A stretch of DNA of 64,000 bases, from the NCBI GenBank assembly GCA_020226215.1, contig CM035233.1, positions 868,001 through 932,000 of the forward strand, read 5' to 3'. The DNA comes from Sindora glabra (taxonomy: Eukaryota > Streptophyta > Magnoliopsida > Fabales > Fabaceae). The position numbers were made by a program, and so were the translations under genes. The notes under the pieces were generated by a model. It did no database searches and was not told the origin of the DNA. It worked only from the letters and a program-made list of their open reading frames with translations. Shown here piece after piece: positions 51,011 to 62,260 of this stretch (positions are counted from its first letter, which is position 1; every line of letters starts with the position of its first letter).

Positions 51011-51539
51011 AAAGATTGGAATGAGATAAAGATTGAAATAAACTAACATCCTAAGGCTAGTTTAATAACTATGAACCTTGAATATGCTATCAAGAAAAAT
51101 AGTCCACGATGTGAGAGTCAATGAGCTAATTAAACTTTTAATACTAAAAAAGATAAAACACCCTTTTGTTGATTAGTTAAAGTACTACAAATTCCATAAA
51201 GATTATAGTTATAATACTGATAAATGCATTACTCTAATAGATGAGATAAAGTATCTAATTCAATAGGATTACCTTTCTAAATAAAAAAGTACAAGATCAA
51301 TTATGAATATGAAAAAGATAGAAAAATTGAATGGTAAAAGAGAAAAGGAAGAAAAGAATAGAATTAGCAGGAAAACTTAAAAGAGTAAGTAATTGAGATA
51401 AACCTTAAAGGTCTCTCAAGAGGAGGAAATTTGAATCGCTCTAAAAAAATTGCTAGATAAAACCTTATAATTAGGTAAAGAAGTAAAAAGAATAGTTTAG
51501 ATCCATTACCTTTATAAAGGAAGATTTTAGAGAAATCAA

Positions 51540-51960
51540 TCAAGATTATAATAATCAGATGGTAATCATTACTTTAGTTCATAACTTTTTAATGAAGTTC
51601 ATATTGTAGATCAAGGAAGCTCAATTAATATCCTTTATTCTAAAATGAAAGAAAACATGGGTCTTACAAAAAACATGTACAAGTCATACTTATTAGATTC
51701 ATTAAAAATTAAGTACAAGTAGAAGGAATCATCATGTTAAAAGTCATTTTTGGCTCTGAGTTAATATAAAGATGATTGATGTAGACTTCTTAGTTATCTT
51801 AGCACCAAACACTACTTGTAACATAATTTTAGGCAAACCATCATTGAATAAAACAACTGCTATTATATCCACTTTGCACCTACTAATGAAATTTAACACT
51901 TTAATCAAGATAGGGTAAGTAAAAAAAGATCAAAAAGTAGCATCATAATGTAGCCTAAAA
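51540..51960 (+). pseudogene. Gypsy-A aspartic protease
   Basis: HIVDQGSSINILYSKMKENMGL (from about 51601) corresponds to the protease start in which the family has VDxGSSADIL. The end block IILGKPSLNKTTAIISTLHLLMKF lies at about 51820-51890. Between them the frame changes, so the enzyme is dead. Confidence 0.75.
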
Positions 51961-52269
51961 GGAAAAGAGGTCTAGTAAGATATACCAAGACTTTCAAAAA
52001 TTATAAAAGATTACCAAGAAGAGGACTCAACATTGTTAGGATAGATACAAATCGCATTAAGCCAAGATCTAAATTGAAAAAAGCATGGTTGTTTGAGAAA
52101 GATCATCAAAGAACCATGAAAATAGAAACAAACTTGAAGGGTGAAGCTAAGCAAACCCTAATACAAATACTAGAGAGCAAAGTTAGGTCTTTTCCCAGTC
52201 CTTAGCTAACATATCAAGCATTAACATTGAAATAGCCTACCATAGATTATTCATTGACCCAAATGCAAA

Positions 52270-53140
52270 ACTAATTTAGCAAAGGAAATAAGATTTCGGA
52301 TTCGAAAGACAAGTTATAGTGAAAAAAGAAATTGACAAGTTGTGAAAAACAAGATTCATTAAGAAAGTTCCCTACACTATCTAAATTAGAAATGTGGTTT
52401 TAATGAAAAAGAAAGTGGATAATGGCGTGGACTTTATAAATCTCAATAAAACTTACCTAAAGGACTCATATTCTTTACCTAACATAGATTGCTTGGTGGA
52501 TGATTCTTCAAATTTTAAAATCTTTAACTTTAACGATGCTTTTTCAAGTTACAACAAGATGAAAATGCATCCAAGTGATAAAGAAAAAATAGCCTTCATA
52601 ACAAATCAAGGTATATTTTTTTACAAGGTGATATTGCTTGGACTAAAAACCATTGGAGCCTTATACCAGCATATGATGAACAAAATTTTTATCAATCAAA
52701 TTGGGAGAAACATGGAAGTTTATATAAACAACATGATCATCAAATTAAATAGCCAAGAGCAATATTAAAGAGATATTACGAAGGCATTCATGGTGCTTAA
52801 GAGATATAAAATGGCTTAATCCAAAGAAATGTGCATCCAAAGTAAAGGCTAGGAAATTCCTAGAATTCATTATCACAGAATGTGGGATTAAAGCCAATCC
52901 TTCCAAATATCAAGCAATAATTAAAATGAAGATTATGAGAAACATTAAAAAGATCTAAACTTTGAACGATTAGTTAGCAACCTTTTCCAAATTCTTATCT
53001 AGATTAAGGGACAAGTGTTTCCTATTCTATTCCTTGCTTAAACATTCTCAAAAGTTCATATAGAATTTAGAATGTGAGGATAGTTTTTAGAAGTTAAAAA
53101 GGTACCTAGCTACTCCACCAGTGTTATGCTAACTATACTA
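52270..53140 (+). pseudogene. Gypsy-A reverse transcriptase
   Basis: An open part of 124 codons at 52394-52768 carries DFINLNKTYLKDSYSLPNID, FNDAFSSYNKMKMHPSDKEK, FFYKVILLGLKTIGALYQHMM and then YINNMIIK, where the family has Y(V/I)DDM. Both catalytic aspartates of that box are asparagine. The first aspartate (FNDAFS) is kept. The thumb region follows in broken frames. Confidence 0.85.
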
Positions 53141-53479
53141 GTGAGATACACTTTACTTATACTTGGCCATGTTAGAATTTATTATTAGTTTGATATTAGT
53201 AAAGGAGGAAGATGATGTTAAAAAACCTACTTACTTTATGAGCAAAGTCTTGTTTGAGATGATATACTAGAAGAATGAAAAGGTAGCATATGCATTATTG
53301 TGTACATCCAAAAATTAAAGCTATACTTTCAAAGCCACTAGATTGTTATACGAGTAAATGTGCTAATTTGACAAGTTTTTCATAAATGTAACCTATCTGG
53401 ATGGTTGTTCATTTAGTCCATTGAACTGTTAGAATATGGGTTAATTTACAAGCATAGGAAATCGATCAAGTCACAAGTC

Positions 53480-53968
53480 ATAGCAAATTTCATAATCAAA
53501 ATGACCAAGGAAGAGTAAATGTAACCATAATAAGCGACAAGTGGCTAATATATGTAAATGAAATTTCAAACAAAAATAGTAGCAATATAGGCATAATTTT
53601 AGAAGGAAATGGAGTTTAACTAGAATATTTGACTAAGTTTAAATTTAAAGTCATAAACAATCAAGTAGAATATGAAGCCTTTATTGTTAGATTGAAACTA
53701 GTAGTTGAATTAAATGTTAAATAGATTCGGGTATTCAATGATTCATACCTAGTGATACCTAACTCCAAGAAGAATATGAAGTGAAAGAGCTAATATTGAT
53801 CAAGTGTCTAGAAAAGATAAAATCACTTTTAGACAAGTTTCAATACAAGTTAAATAAAATTTCTTAGGCAAAGAATGAAAAAATAGATGCTTTGGCTAAT
53901 TTAACAAGTGTAAAGACTGTAATGAATAATAGATCAATCATTCAAGAATCCATTAGTACTCCAAGTAA
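53480..53968 (+). pseudogene. Gypsy-A RNase H
   Basis: Fragments of the plant gypsy RNase H occur in several frames: EYEAFIVRLKLV-like, RVFNDSYLV, EEYEVKELILIKCLEKIKSLLDKFQYKL and AKNEKIDALANLTS (ending near 53915). The open frame 53892-54080 runs from this RNase H tail into the LTR of Gypsy-B and is an accidental fusion. Confidence 0.72.
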
Positions 53969-54670
53969 TGATGAGGATATACGAGAAGGCATGATAAAAA
54001 GCAGCATGGAGGGCATCCATGGATTGAGAGGACTAATGACAAGAGCAAGAGTCAAGAAAGCTAAAGAAACTTTAAATTAAATGGTGGCAAATTTGATCAT
54101 GGGAGGCTCCAAAATAGGATGTAGAAGAGCTTAAATTAATTTGTTATATTCAGATTGAAAATAATGAGAATTAGAGAAGACTGCATCTCATTTAGTTTAG
54201 TTTTAGCTGTGTTTTCTTTAGTTCTTTTACTTGGCCTATTTCTTAAGTTAAGTAAAGGTTATAATCATATTTTAGGTGGGCTACACTTGTAGCGGGCCTA
54301 AACCTTTTGTTCTTTTATTGTAGACTTAGTTTTATTAATTTTAGTGGGTTTGTGTTATTGGGTTGATTGGGTTGCTTTATGTTAGGTTTTTACTAGGCCT
54401 AGTGGTAAGGGATGTTACTACATAAAACATGTCTAAACAACATTTTGGAGGAATAATACAGATTTTACGAATTGAGCATATTGGCTTGTGAGACTTTATT
54501 CTCTAGGGTTCTTGAAAGAATTCATTTCGAACTTATCAAGGGTGTTGATCCTTGTGGTGTTCTTTAAGGCTTATTAATTCCTTGAGTTATGGCACCTCTC
54601 TTCATCTTTTTCACGTAAAGTATCTAACCTAGAAAGATCCAAATCAATCATGGCAAGAAGGATCACATCA
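53969..54670 (+). repeat. Gypsy-B 5' LTR
   Basis: It matches 58194-58894 almost end to end. One extra A separates it from the flanking CCAAGTA. Confidence 0.9.
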
Positions 54671-54672
54671 GT

Positions 54673-54686
54673 TGGTATCTAGAGCC
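54673..54686 (+). other. Gypsy-B primer-binding site
   Basis: TGGTATCTAGAGCC lies two bases inside the LTR and resembles the Met-tRNA complement with one inserted base. Confidence 0.6.
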
Positions 54687-55710
54687 CGGTTCTAAAGTTA
54701 GATCTTGTTTTAATTTCCTTTAAAACTAGTCAGTTTTTCTTTCATTCATATCTGAAGTTTCACTCGACCTTTTCGGCAATTCTTGAGTTAAAATTGAAGT
54801 TTAGAATCTCTTCTTTCATCTCATTTTAGAATTGTCACAATCGGACTTCTGTAGCTCGAGATATGAATTTTTTTTATTTAGAACTCAATTCTATTTAGCG
54901 TTTTGGTGACCCTAAATCCTTAAATTCCGTTCTACGTTCTTTTTGTTCAGAAGTGACCTTCTTAATTGTTTTGGTTCAATTTTTGAGTAAATTTGTTGTT
55001 AAGCTTGTTACCTTGTTTGGATTGTCATTTTAGTTATTTATTTTCTTCAATTTATTGTTCATTTCATAATATTCTGCATTTATGTTCTTGGTATTCATCC
55101 TATGTTCATCATTGTTTATGAACTTTAATCCTTTCAATCCATATGCCTTGAGTAGTATGTTGTTAGTATGTTAAGTAATAGCTTGTTTTGTTGAGAATTC
55201 TGTCTAATTTCATTCTTAGTTGTTGTAATTTCAAAGTTTCATTCCAAATTCCAAATTCCATTACTTGAAGCATTACAATTTTGATATAAAAAAAAGACTG
55301 CAAAAAAAAAATATGCAACAGAAAAAGAAATGAAAAAAATTACAAAAAAATATACAGTAGAAAAAAATAAGAAAAGAAAAATATAGCAACTATTTCTTAT
55401 TCTTTCTTCCTGAAACTCATTGTACACTTCCTGTTTGATAAATTTCCTAAGAGTCTTCTTGAGTCAATTCTATTCTTTTTTTGTCTTATTTTTTTTCTAT
55501 CTAACTTTGATTCAGCATTCTTATGTGTTCTTGGTGATTCAATTAAAAACTTAAAGAGAGCAATTGAGGGGAAAAAGGCAAGAGAGAACATTACAAAAAA
55601 AAAAAGCCTATTTGAGAGCTAAAATACGAGTGATTCAAATTCCAGAATGTAAACATATGAGAAGAGTGGTGAGGTCCATTCTTGTTATTATTGATATTTT
55701 TACTTGAAGT

Positions 55711-56860
55711 ATGGCAGGAACAGGTGGTGATGGTTTTGATGGAGCTTAAAAAATGCTAATTAATGTTATTACTGCACAAATGCAAATGATGATGAGGGAA
55801 CACACCGAGGTGCTTTATGAGAGAATTGAACAATTGGAGAATCAAGGCAATGATAAAGAAAACCTAAATGGAGATAGGAGGAGACATGAAATGAGGAAAA
55901 GAATACATCATAAAGCAGAAACAAGGGAGGACAGAATTGAGGGAGTCAAAATAAACATTCTTTTATTCAAAGGGAAAAGTGATCCAGAGGCCCATTTGGA
56001 GTAGGAAATGAAGATTGAACAATTATTTGCATGCCACAACTATACAGAAGATAAAAAGATGAAGGTGGTAGCCATGGACTTCACTGATTATGCTCTCATT
56101 TAGTGGGACCAATTACAAAAGGAGAGGGCAAGATATGGAGAACCATTGGTGGATACTTGGATGGAAATGAAGAGATTGATGAGAAGGAGGTTTGTGCCAT
56201 CCCATTACCATAAGGACTTACATAACAAACTCCAAAGGCTAATGCAAGGAAACAAGAGTGTGGATGAGTATTATAAGGAGATGGAGGTGTCCCTGATTAA
56301 AGCCAACATAAGGGAAGATAGGGAGGCTACTATAGCATGATTCTTACATAGGCTGAATAGTGATATAAAGGATGTTGTGGAGCTGCAAAATTATGTGGAG
56401 TTGGAGGACTTAGTGCATCAAGCTACTAAGGTGGAATGGCAACTTAAAAGAAAGCGTACCATGAAAAGAAGCTCTTCTAACTTTAATTCTCCAAGTTGGA
56501 AGGAAAGAAATAAAAAGGAAGGAGGTACTTCCTCAAGTAATTCCACTGCTGCACCTCAAAGGACTCAATTTAAGTCTATAGAGGTCCCTAAAAAGATAAA
56601 GAGTAGTGAAATTAAATGTTTCAAGTGCTTAGGGAGAGGTCACATAGCCTCTGATTGTCCAACCAAAAAGACTATATTACTTAAGGATAATGGAGAAATC
56701 ACTAGTGAATCATCTTCCGAATTTAACCATTCTAGTGAGAATGAGGATGATGAAGAAATAGCACCTGAGGGAGACTTGTTCATGGTGAGGAGGATGTTAG
56801 GAAGTCAAGTAAAGGAATTTGATGAAAGTCAAAGGAAAAAATATCTTCCATACAAGGTGT
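55711..56860 (+). pseudogene. Gypsy-B gag with zinc knuckle
   Basis: It starts MAGTGGDGFDGA and continues, after a stop, with MQMMMREHTEVLYERIEQLE, a helical region. The gag core KGKSDPEAHLE, RYGEPLVDTWMEMKRLMRRRF, HNKLQRLMQGNKSVDEYYKEM and EDLVHQATKVEWQLKRK follows. A CCHC knuckle CFKCLGRGHIASDC lies at 56619-56660, with all four metal ligands in place. An acidic tail follows. Stops lie at 55744-55755, 56002, 56101 and 56338. Apart from these, gag is nearly readable. Confidence 0.85.
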
Positions 56861-57235
56861 ATCATCCAAGGGAAGTTGTGCTCTTTAATCATTGATGAAG
56901 GAAGCTGCACTAATGTAGCTAGTGCAAGAATGGTATCAAAATTGAAGTTAGAGACTAAACCTCACCCACGGCCATATAAGCTTCAATGGCTTAGTGAGGA
57001 AGGTAAGATGACTGTAAGTAAGCAAGTGGAGGTTAAGTTTTCCATAGGAAAGTATGATGACATGGTTATATGTGATGTGATACCCATGGAAGCTTATCAT
57101 TTACTTCTTGGTAGGCCTTGGCAGTATGATAAAAGAGTCATTCATGATGGGTACACAAACAAGTTCTCATTTGTACATAATGAATGCAAGACTACCCTTG
57201 CACCTTTGTCTCTAAGAGAGGTTGGTAAGGATTAA
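56819..57235 (+). pseudogene. Gypsy-B protease
   Basis: One frame away from gag, with CSLIIDEGSCTNVASARMVSKL (active-site triad D-E-G where the family has D-G/S-G) and then YHLLLGRPWQYDKRVIHDGYTN. The replaced middle residue and the frame break suggest that it is inactive. A purine-only stretch (57236-57346) follows. Confidence 0.8.
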
Positions 57236-57347
57236 TAAAAAATGAGAGATAAAAGAAAATAAGAGAGAAAAGAAAAAGGAAAAAGAAAGAGGAAGAAAGC
57301 AAGAAAAAGAGAGAAAAGCACCAAATCTATTTATAAAAGAAAAAGAG

Positions 57348-58183
57348 GTGAAAAAAGCTATGCATTTGAAAAAGCCAATGCTCTTACTTTTAAGTAAGGA
57401 GATTAATTCAAAAGATGTAAGTTCTACTAACTCTCTTCCTAGTGAAGTTTCTTCTTTGTTGCAGGAATTTGAAGATATCTTTCCTAAGGAGGTGCCTCAT
57501 AGCCTACCACCTCTAAAAGGGATAGAACACCAAATTGATCTCATTCCAGGAGCTTCATTGCCTAATAAGCCAACATATAGGAGTAATCCCCAAACTAATG
57601 GGCAAACAAAGGTAGTTAATAGGACTTTATCTACTCTCATTAAGGCTGTTATAAAAAAAAAATATTAAGTCATGAAAGAAATGTTTGCCTCATGTAGAGT
57701 TTGCATATAATAGGGTTGTCTATAGTACTACTAATTGCTCTCCATTTGAAATAGTGTATGGATTTAACCTTTTAACTCCTCTTGATTTATTACCTATGCC
57801 CAACATTTCTATTTTTAAGCATAAGGATGCACAGGTTAAGGCAGATTATGTGAGGAAATTGCCTGAGCAGGTAAAAGCTTAAATTAAGAAGAAAATGGAA
57901 AGTTATGCCAAGCAAGCAAATAAGGGGAGAAATAAGGTTGTCTTTGAACCAGGAGATTGGGTTTGGGTGCATATGAGGAAGGAAAGGTTTCCTATTGAAA
58001 GAAAATCTAAGCTTTAACCTAGAAGAGATAGTCCATTCCAAGTGCTATCCAAGATTAATGATAATGCCTACAAAATAGATCTTCCTGGTGAGTATGGTGT
58101 TAGTTCTACCTTTAATGTTTCTGATTTGTCTTTCTTTCATGTAGGTGATGAAGAATCTAATTTGAGGACAAATTCAAGCTAAA
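57348..58183 (+). pseudogene. Gypsy-B pol remnant: RT start joined to integrase end
   Basis: 57348-57590 gives EFEDIFPKEVPHSLPPLKGIEHQIDLIPGA, PNKPTYRSNP, the usual gypsy RT entry. It passes in frame at about 57590 into PQTNGQTKVVNRTLSTLIKAV, the integrase core end. After a shift in a poly-A run comes PHVEFAYNRVVYSTTNCSPFEIVYGF, then PGDWVWVHMRKERFP and NDNAYKIDLPGEYG. About 700 codons (RT palm to integrase DDE) are missing. Frame and motifs then continue into the 3' LTR. Confidence 0.87.
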
Positions 58184-58193
58184 AAGGAGGGAA

Positions 58194-58894
58194 TGATGAG
58201 GACATATGAGAAGGCATGATAAAAGGCAGCATGGAGGGCATCCATGGATTGGGAGGACTAATGACAAGAGCAAAAGTCAAGAAAGCTAAAGAAGCTCTAA
58301 ATCAAATGGTAGTAAATTTGATCATGGGAGGCTCCAAAATTGAAGGCCCAAGAGCTTAAATTAATTTGTTGTATTCAGATTAAAAACAATGAGAATTAGA
58401 GAAGGCTACATCTCATTTAGTTTAGTTTTGGCTGTGCTTTCTTTAGTTCTTTTACTTGGCCCATTTCTTAAGTTAAATAAAGGTTATAATCAAATTTTAG
58501 GTGGGCTATACTTGTAGCGGGCCTAAGCCTTTTACTCTTTTATTTTAGACTTAGTTTTATTAATTTTAGTGGGTTTGTGTTATTGGGCTGATTGGGTTTC
58601 TTTATGTTAGGTTTTTACTAAGCCTAGTGTAAAGGATGTTACTACATAAAACATGTCTAAACAACATTTTGGAGGAATAATACAGATTTTACGAATTGAG
58701 CATATTGGCTTGTGAGACTTTGTTCTCTATGATTCTTAAAAAAATTCATTTCGAACTTATCAAGGGTGCTAATCCTTGCGGCGTTCTTTAAGACTTATCA
58801 ATTCTTTGAGTTGTGGCGCCTCTCTTCATCTTTTTCACATAAAGTATCTAACCTAGAAAGATCCAAATCAATCATGGCAAGAAGGATCACATCA
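58194..58894 (+). repeat. Gypsy-B 3' LTR, with integrase tail reading into it
   Basis: The integrase frame (FNVSDLSFFHVGDEESNLRTN) enters the LTR. There, apart from two stops, it reads GGLMTRAKVKKAKEALNQMV, a basic motif like the C-terminal extension of some plant gypsy integrases (CRM-type). LTR starts of the form TGATGA(A/G)GACAT are also seen in CRM elements. The clade call is inference. Confidence 0.8.
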
Positions 58895-58901
58895 CCAAGT
58901 A

Positions 58902-59860
58902 TCAATGAAAAAGAGATCCTTATAATAGGCTACTTGGACTTTTGGATGAACCTTATACATGTACATCTAAAGGATGGAAGACTTCTTACTAATAAAGCAT
59001 AAGCTTGAAAAGTCCATAGACAAGTTACCCACTTTTTCTTAAAGAAGAATGAGGTATATAGATAAAGCTTTGACTTATTGGTCTTAAAATACCTATAATA
59101 AAAGGAAGCTAATTATGTGCTCTGAGAACTACATAAAGGCATATATGGAAGTCATTTAGCAAAATCAATGCTTGCTTTGAAAGCCAAAAGTTAGGCTAGT
59201 ATTAGTTAAGAATAAAGAAGAAAGCAAAAGAATTTGTTTAGAACTATAGCAAATGCTAAATGTTTACCTAAATTAAAAGACAAACTTCAACCTTAATGGA
59301 AATGATTTCCATTTCTTGGCCATTTACAAAATAGGGAATTAATTTACTTGGACCACTCCCAATAATTGTTGAACAAGTTAAATACCTAATCTTTGCAGTA
59401 GATTACTTTACAAAATGGATAGAGGCCAAATCATCCATAACCATCACAACCAAGGATGTCTAAAAATTCTTTTAGAAGTCCATCACATGCAAATTTTGCT
59501 TACCAAAAACACTAGTCTGCAATAACGAAACTCAATTCATGGCAGAAAGTTTCATAAACTTCTACCATAGTTTGGGAATTAAATAAAAATTCACATATGT
59601 GGAACATCCCCCAATCTAACAAATAAAATTAGCTTGCTAATAGAATAATACTTGAGGGATTAAAAAAAATATTGGAAGAATAAAAAGAGATGTGTTAAAG
59701 AATTACCTAGTGTCCTTTGGTTGTACAAGATAATGGAATAGATTGCCACAAGTGAAACCCCTTTCAAACTAACATATAGCTGCAAAGCTATGATTTTAGT
59801 TAAGCAAAGGAAAACTAGCAAAAGAAGAAAGCACTATAAAGAATAAGAAAATGAGTAGTG
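58902..59860 (+). pseudogene. Gypsy-A integrase
   Basis: It continues the split element: HKGIYGSHLAKSMLALKAKS (zinc-binding region), AVDYFTKWIEAK-like reading near 59398-59430 in changing frames, TKLNSWQKVS near 59535, and VANRIILEGLKKILEE near 59635-59690. The pattern is that of Tat-type integrases. Stops and frame changes are too many for function. Confidence 0.72.
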
Positions 59861-60225
59861 AGGAAAAGAAGACTTAATATTAACTCTTAAAGATTGAAAA
59901 TTAGCTTAAATATGAGCAAAATAATATAAAAGAAAATTAGTACTTAAACGGGTTAAGAAAAGGATTTCTTAAAAAGAACTTTAGTACTTAAAACTAGCAA
60001 AAGGGCCCTAAAAATCTAAATGAAATAAAATTAGCTCTAAATTGGGAAATTTCTTTTAGAATCAAAGAAAATCTAAGAAACAACATTTATAGACTAGAAA
60101 CACTGGAATGCACAATCTTCCTTTGCATGTGGAATGTGATATATCTGAAGCAATATTATGTAATTATCAAAATGAATAAAATATTTCATAGAAAAATTGA
60201 GTATTTGAGAACTCAACATAAAAAT

Positions 60226-60335
60226 CCTAAGCACGCTCCATCAACATAAAAAGCCTGAAGAAACTCCCTCAGTACAAAAGCCTAAGCAAATTCCCTTGGT
60301 ATAAAAAGCCCAAGCAAACTCCTTTAACATTCTAT
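60226..60335 (+). repeat. About 28-bp tandem repeats after Gypsy-A integrase
   Basis: Four imperfect units of 27-34 bp begin CCTAAGCA(C/A), CCTGAAGAAAC, CCTAAGCAAAT and CCCAAGCAAAC. They share a core CTCC.T..(A/G)TA(C/T)AAAAAG. They lie between integrase and the antisense ORF. Confidence 0.7.
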
Positions 60336-60879
60336 AAAAATGTTCCAAAAGATACATGAGTTTCCAAGCAGATCGATAATTCTAAGTGAACCCTTAAATG
60401 AAAAGTTTTAAGTAAAAATACATGTAAGAACACTTCAACATAATTGACATGTAAGGATGTTCCAAGCAAACTACCCTGAATGCCATAAGTGAGCTCGCAC
60501 TCTTATGAAAATATTTCCCATAATCTCAAATAGAATGTTAAAATAAAATGATTTCAAGCAAACTTTTGTATACAAGCTTCGAATAAAACATCCTAAGGAA
60601 CTAGCAACAGTCACGCAAAATTAGTATTTTGATCAAATGATTCCAATGTAGTAAAAACATAATAAAAAAACATACATTGGCCTATTTGAAGCCTTGAAAA
60701 AGTAAATTAAGAGAAAAGTTAATCAACATTTTAAACATTAAATAGATACCAAATATTCAAATAAAGGTATTGTCAATTCAAACAACATTTTGCATGATTA
60801 TCAAATTTTACAAAATTAAGTGGCATCTCTTTTCTCTAACAAGTCTTAGACGGAAAAGTCCTTATTAACCTTTAAGCAC

Positions 60880-62260
60880 TCAAAACCTTCTCCTTAGCAT
60901 TTTCAGTCTGCTTCTTGAGCATTCAAATCTCCTTGTCCTTTCCATTCAACTATCCTACTCTTGTTCTTTCTGATAAAAAGTTTCAACTAATGATTCCACA
61001 TCCACTTGACCTTTACATGCCTTTTTTAATTTTTCCTCCAAGTTAAGCTCTCTCTTTTTGGAGTTAACTAACTCCAAAGTATTAGTATTTACAAATTCAA
61101 ATGACAACAAGTTTGTTCTTCGCAGCCTCTAAGTTATTCCAAAGGAAAGCATCATTATTCTTCTCCACCTCTAACATAGTAAAGAAAATAATGCCTTAGG
61201 CTCAACTAGTCTCGATTGCAATAAAGCAAATAGCTTAACTCTCACCATTCTTAGTAAAGTAATCATGATTTTTCTATCGATTGAGATCAAGCCCCAATTG
61301 CTTCCTTATCTAAGGGGTGGAGTCCATATTTTGGTACCATAAGCTCTAAGGGATATCGATATGAAAGGAGGCATTGATTGAAGCCATTTCAAAATCTCTA
61401 ACATCCCTTTCTTCAATGCTTACCACTTTTGCTGACACTTTAACACCATATCTTCTTTTACCCTAAATCCTTGGAATAAACTTTAATCATGTAAGCGTTA
61501 AGGCTTTAATGGCTTAAATGATCAGAATCCTTGTAGCAGCTTTTGCAGTACGCTTAACAACCGAAGCAAGTTCTAATCCTACTTTTATAGAAAGAGCAAA
61601 GTGATCCCCTTTCTTCTTATGGCCTTTCTCATTCTCTTTCCCAAGATAAGTCTTGCTAGCTAGATTTAATCAAACCAAATTCATTATAAAAGGTAAGAAA
61701 TTAAAACTTCACCTAACTAATGCCTAACATAAAAAGGAAAGTCAAGTCTAGCTATGGAATATGCCAAAGGCAGATAAAATTTAAATGAAAGTAGACACAT
61801 ATTATGAATAAGTCTTATATCCAAAAGCTTATCATGGACATATGTGAAGAGATGAACTATAATGTCTTGATTGTAATCTAAAGATTCTTTAACTAAAAAA
61901 AGGGGCATTAGTGGCCCTAACCTACTTCACAAGGCATAATTGTCAATCGTCCATCATTCAATATAGCTTAGCATTATTCATTATCCTCATTTTAAAAAAA
62001 CTATTTTTCCAACCCTTGACGCTTGTAATAAGGTTAGAAAATAAAAGTTAATTGGACTGCTGCATGATATGCATCCAATCACCATTATTTTGATGAGTAA
62101 AGGTATAAAAATAAGAAAACACTTTAATATTACATGATTTTGGCTTCACTTTATCACAAAGTGTTTTAAAGCTTGCCAATAGATACCATGCATTCCAAAT
62201 GAGATGGGTTAGATAGACATGAAGATATCTCATTATGTATTGTTAAAATACATAGAATAT
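60880..62260 (-). pseudogene. Gypsy-A antisense ORF, degraded
   Basis: Read on the - strand from 62233, the sequence gives LIWNAWYLLASFKTLCDKVKP and FSYFYTFTHQNNGDWMHI, then SVKGWKNSFFK. This resembles the gypsy-type antisense ORF of plant Tat/Retand elements (the PF04195-like pattern PNxWxxLxxFxxLC..., GWKxxFFFV). Further down are VSIEERDVRDFEMASINA and a helical, charged region (KKRELNLEEKLKKACKGQVDVE). Many stops are present. The family call is from memory of patterns and needs a profile search. Confidence 0.6.

Larger units (their letters stand above)
53969..58894 (+). mobile_element. Gypsy-B: internally deleted Ty3/gypsy element nested in Gypsy-A
   Basis: LTRs of 702 and 701 bp (53969-54670 and 58194-58894) begin TGATGAGGA and end CACATCA. 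By eye they are more alike than the other LTR pairs in the window. A primer-site-like TGGTATCTAGAGCC lies at 54673-54686 and a purine tract AAAAAGGAGGG before the 3' LTR. A 7-bp repeat CCAAGTA flanks the element (53961-53967, 58895-58901), longer than the usual 5 bp. RT, RNase H and the integrase N-terminus are missing, so it is non-autonomous. Confidence 0.9.
50463..62260 (+). mobile_element. Gypsy-A: decayed Tat/Retand-type Ty3/gypsy element
   Basis: Gag, protease, RT, RNase H and integrase occur in gypsy order on the + strand. They are followed by tandem repeats and an antisense ORF. The pol peptides are of the plant Tat type. The element is split at 53968/58895 by Gypsy-B. All frames carry stops. 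LTRs were not located with confidence. The right LTR may lie beyond 62260 or outside the window. Confidence 0.8.
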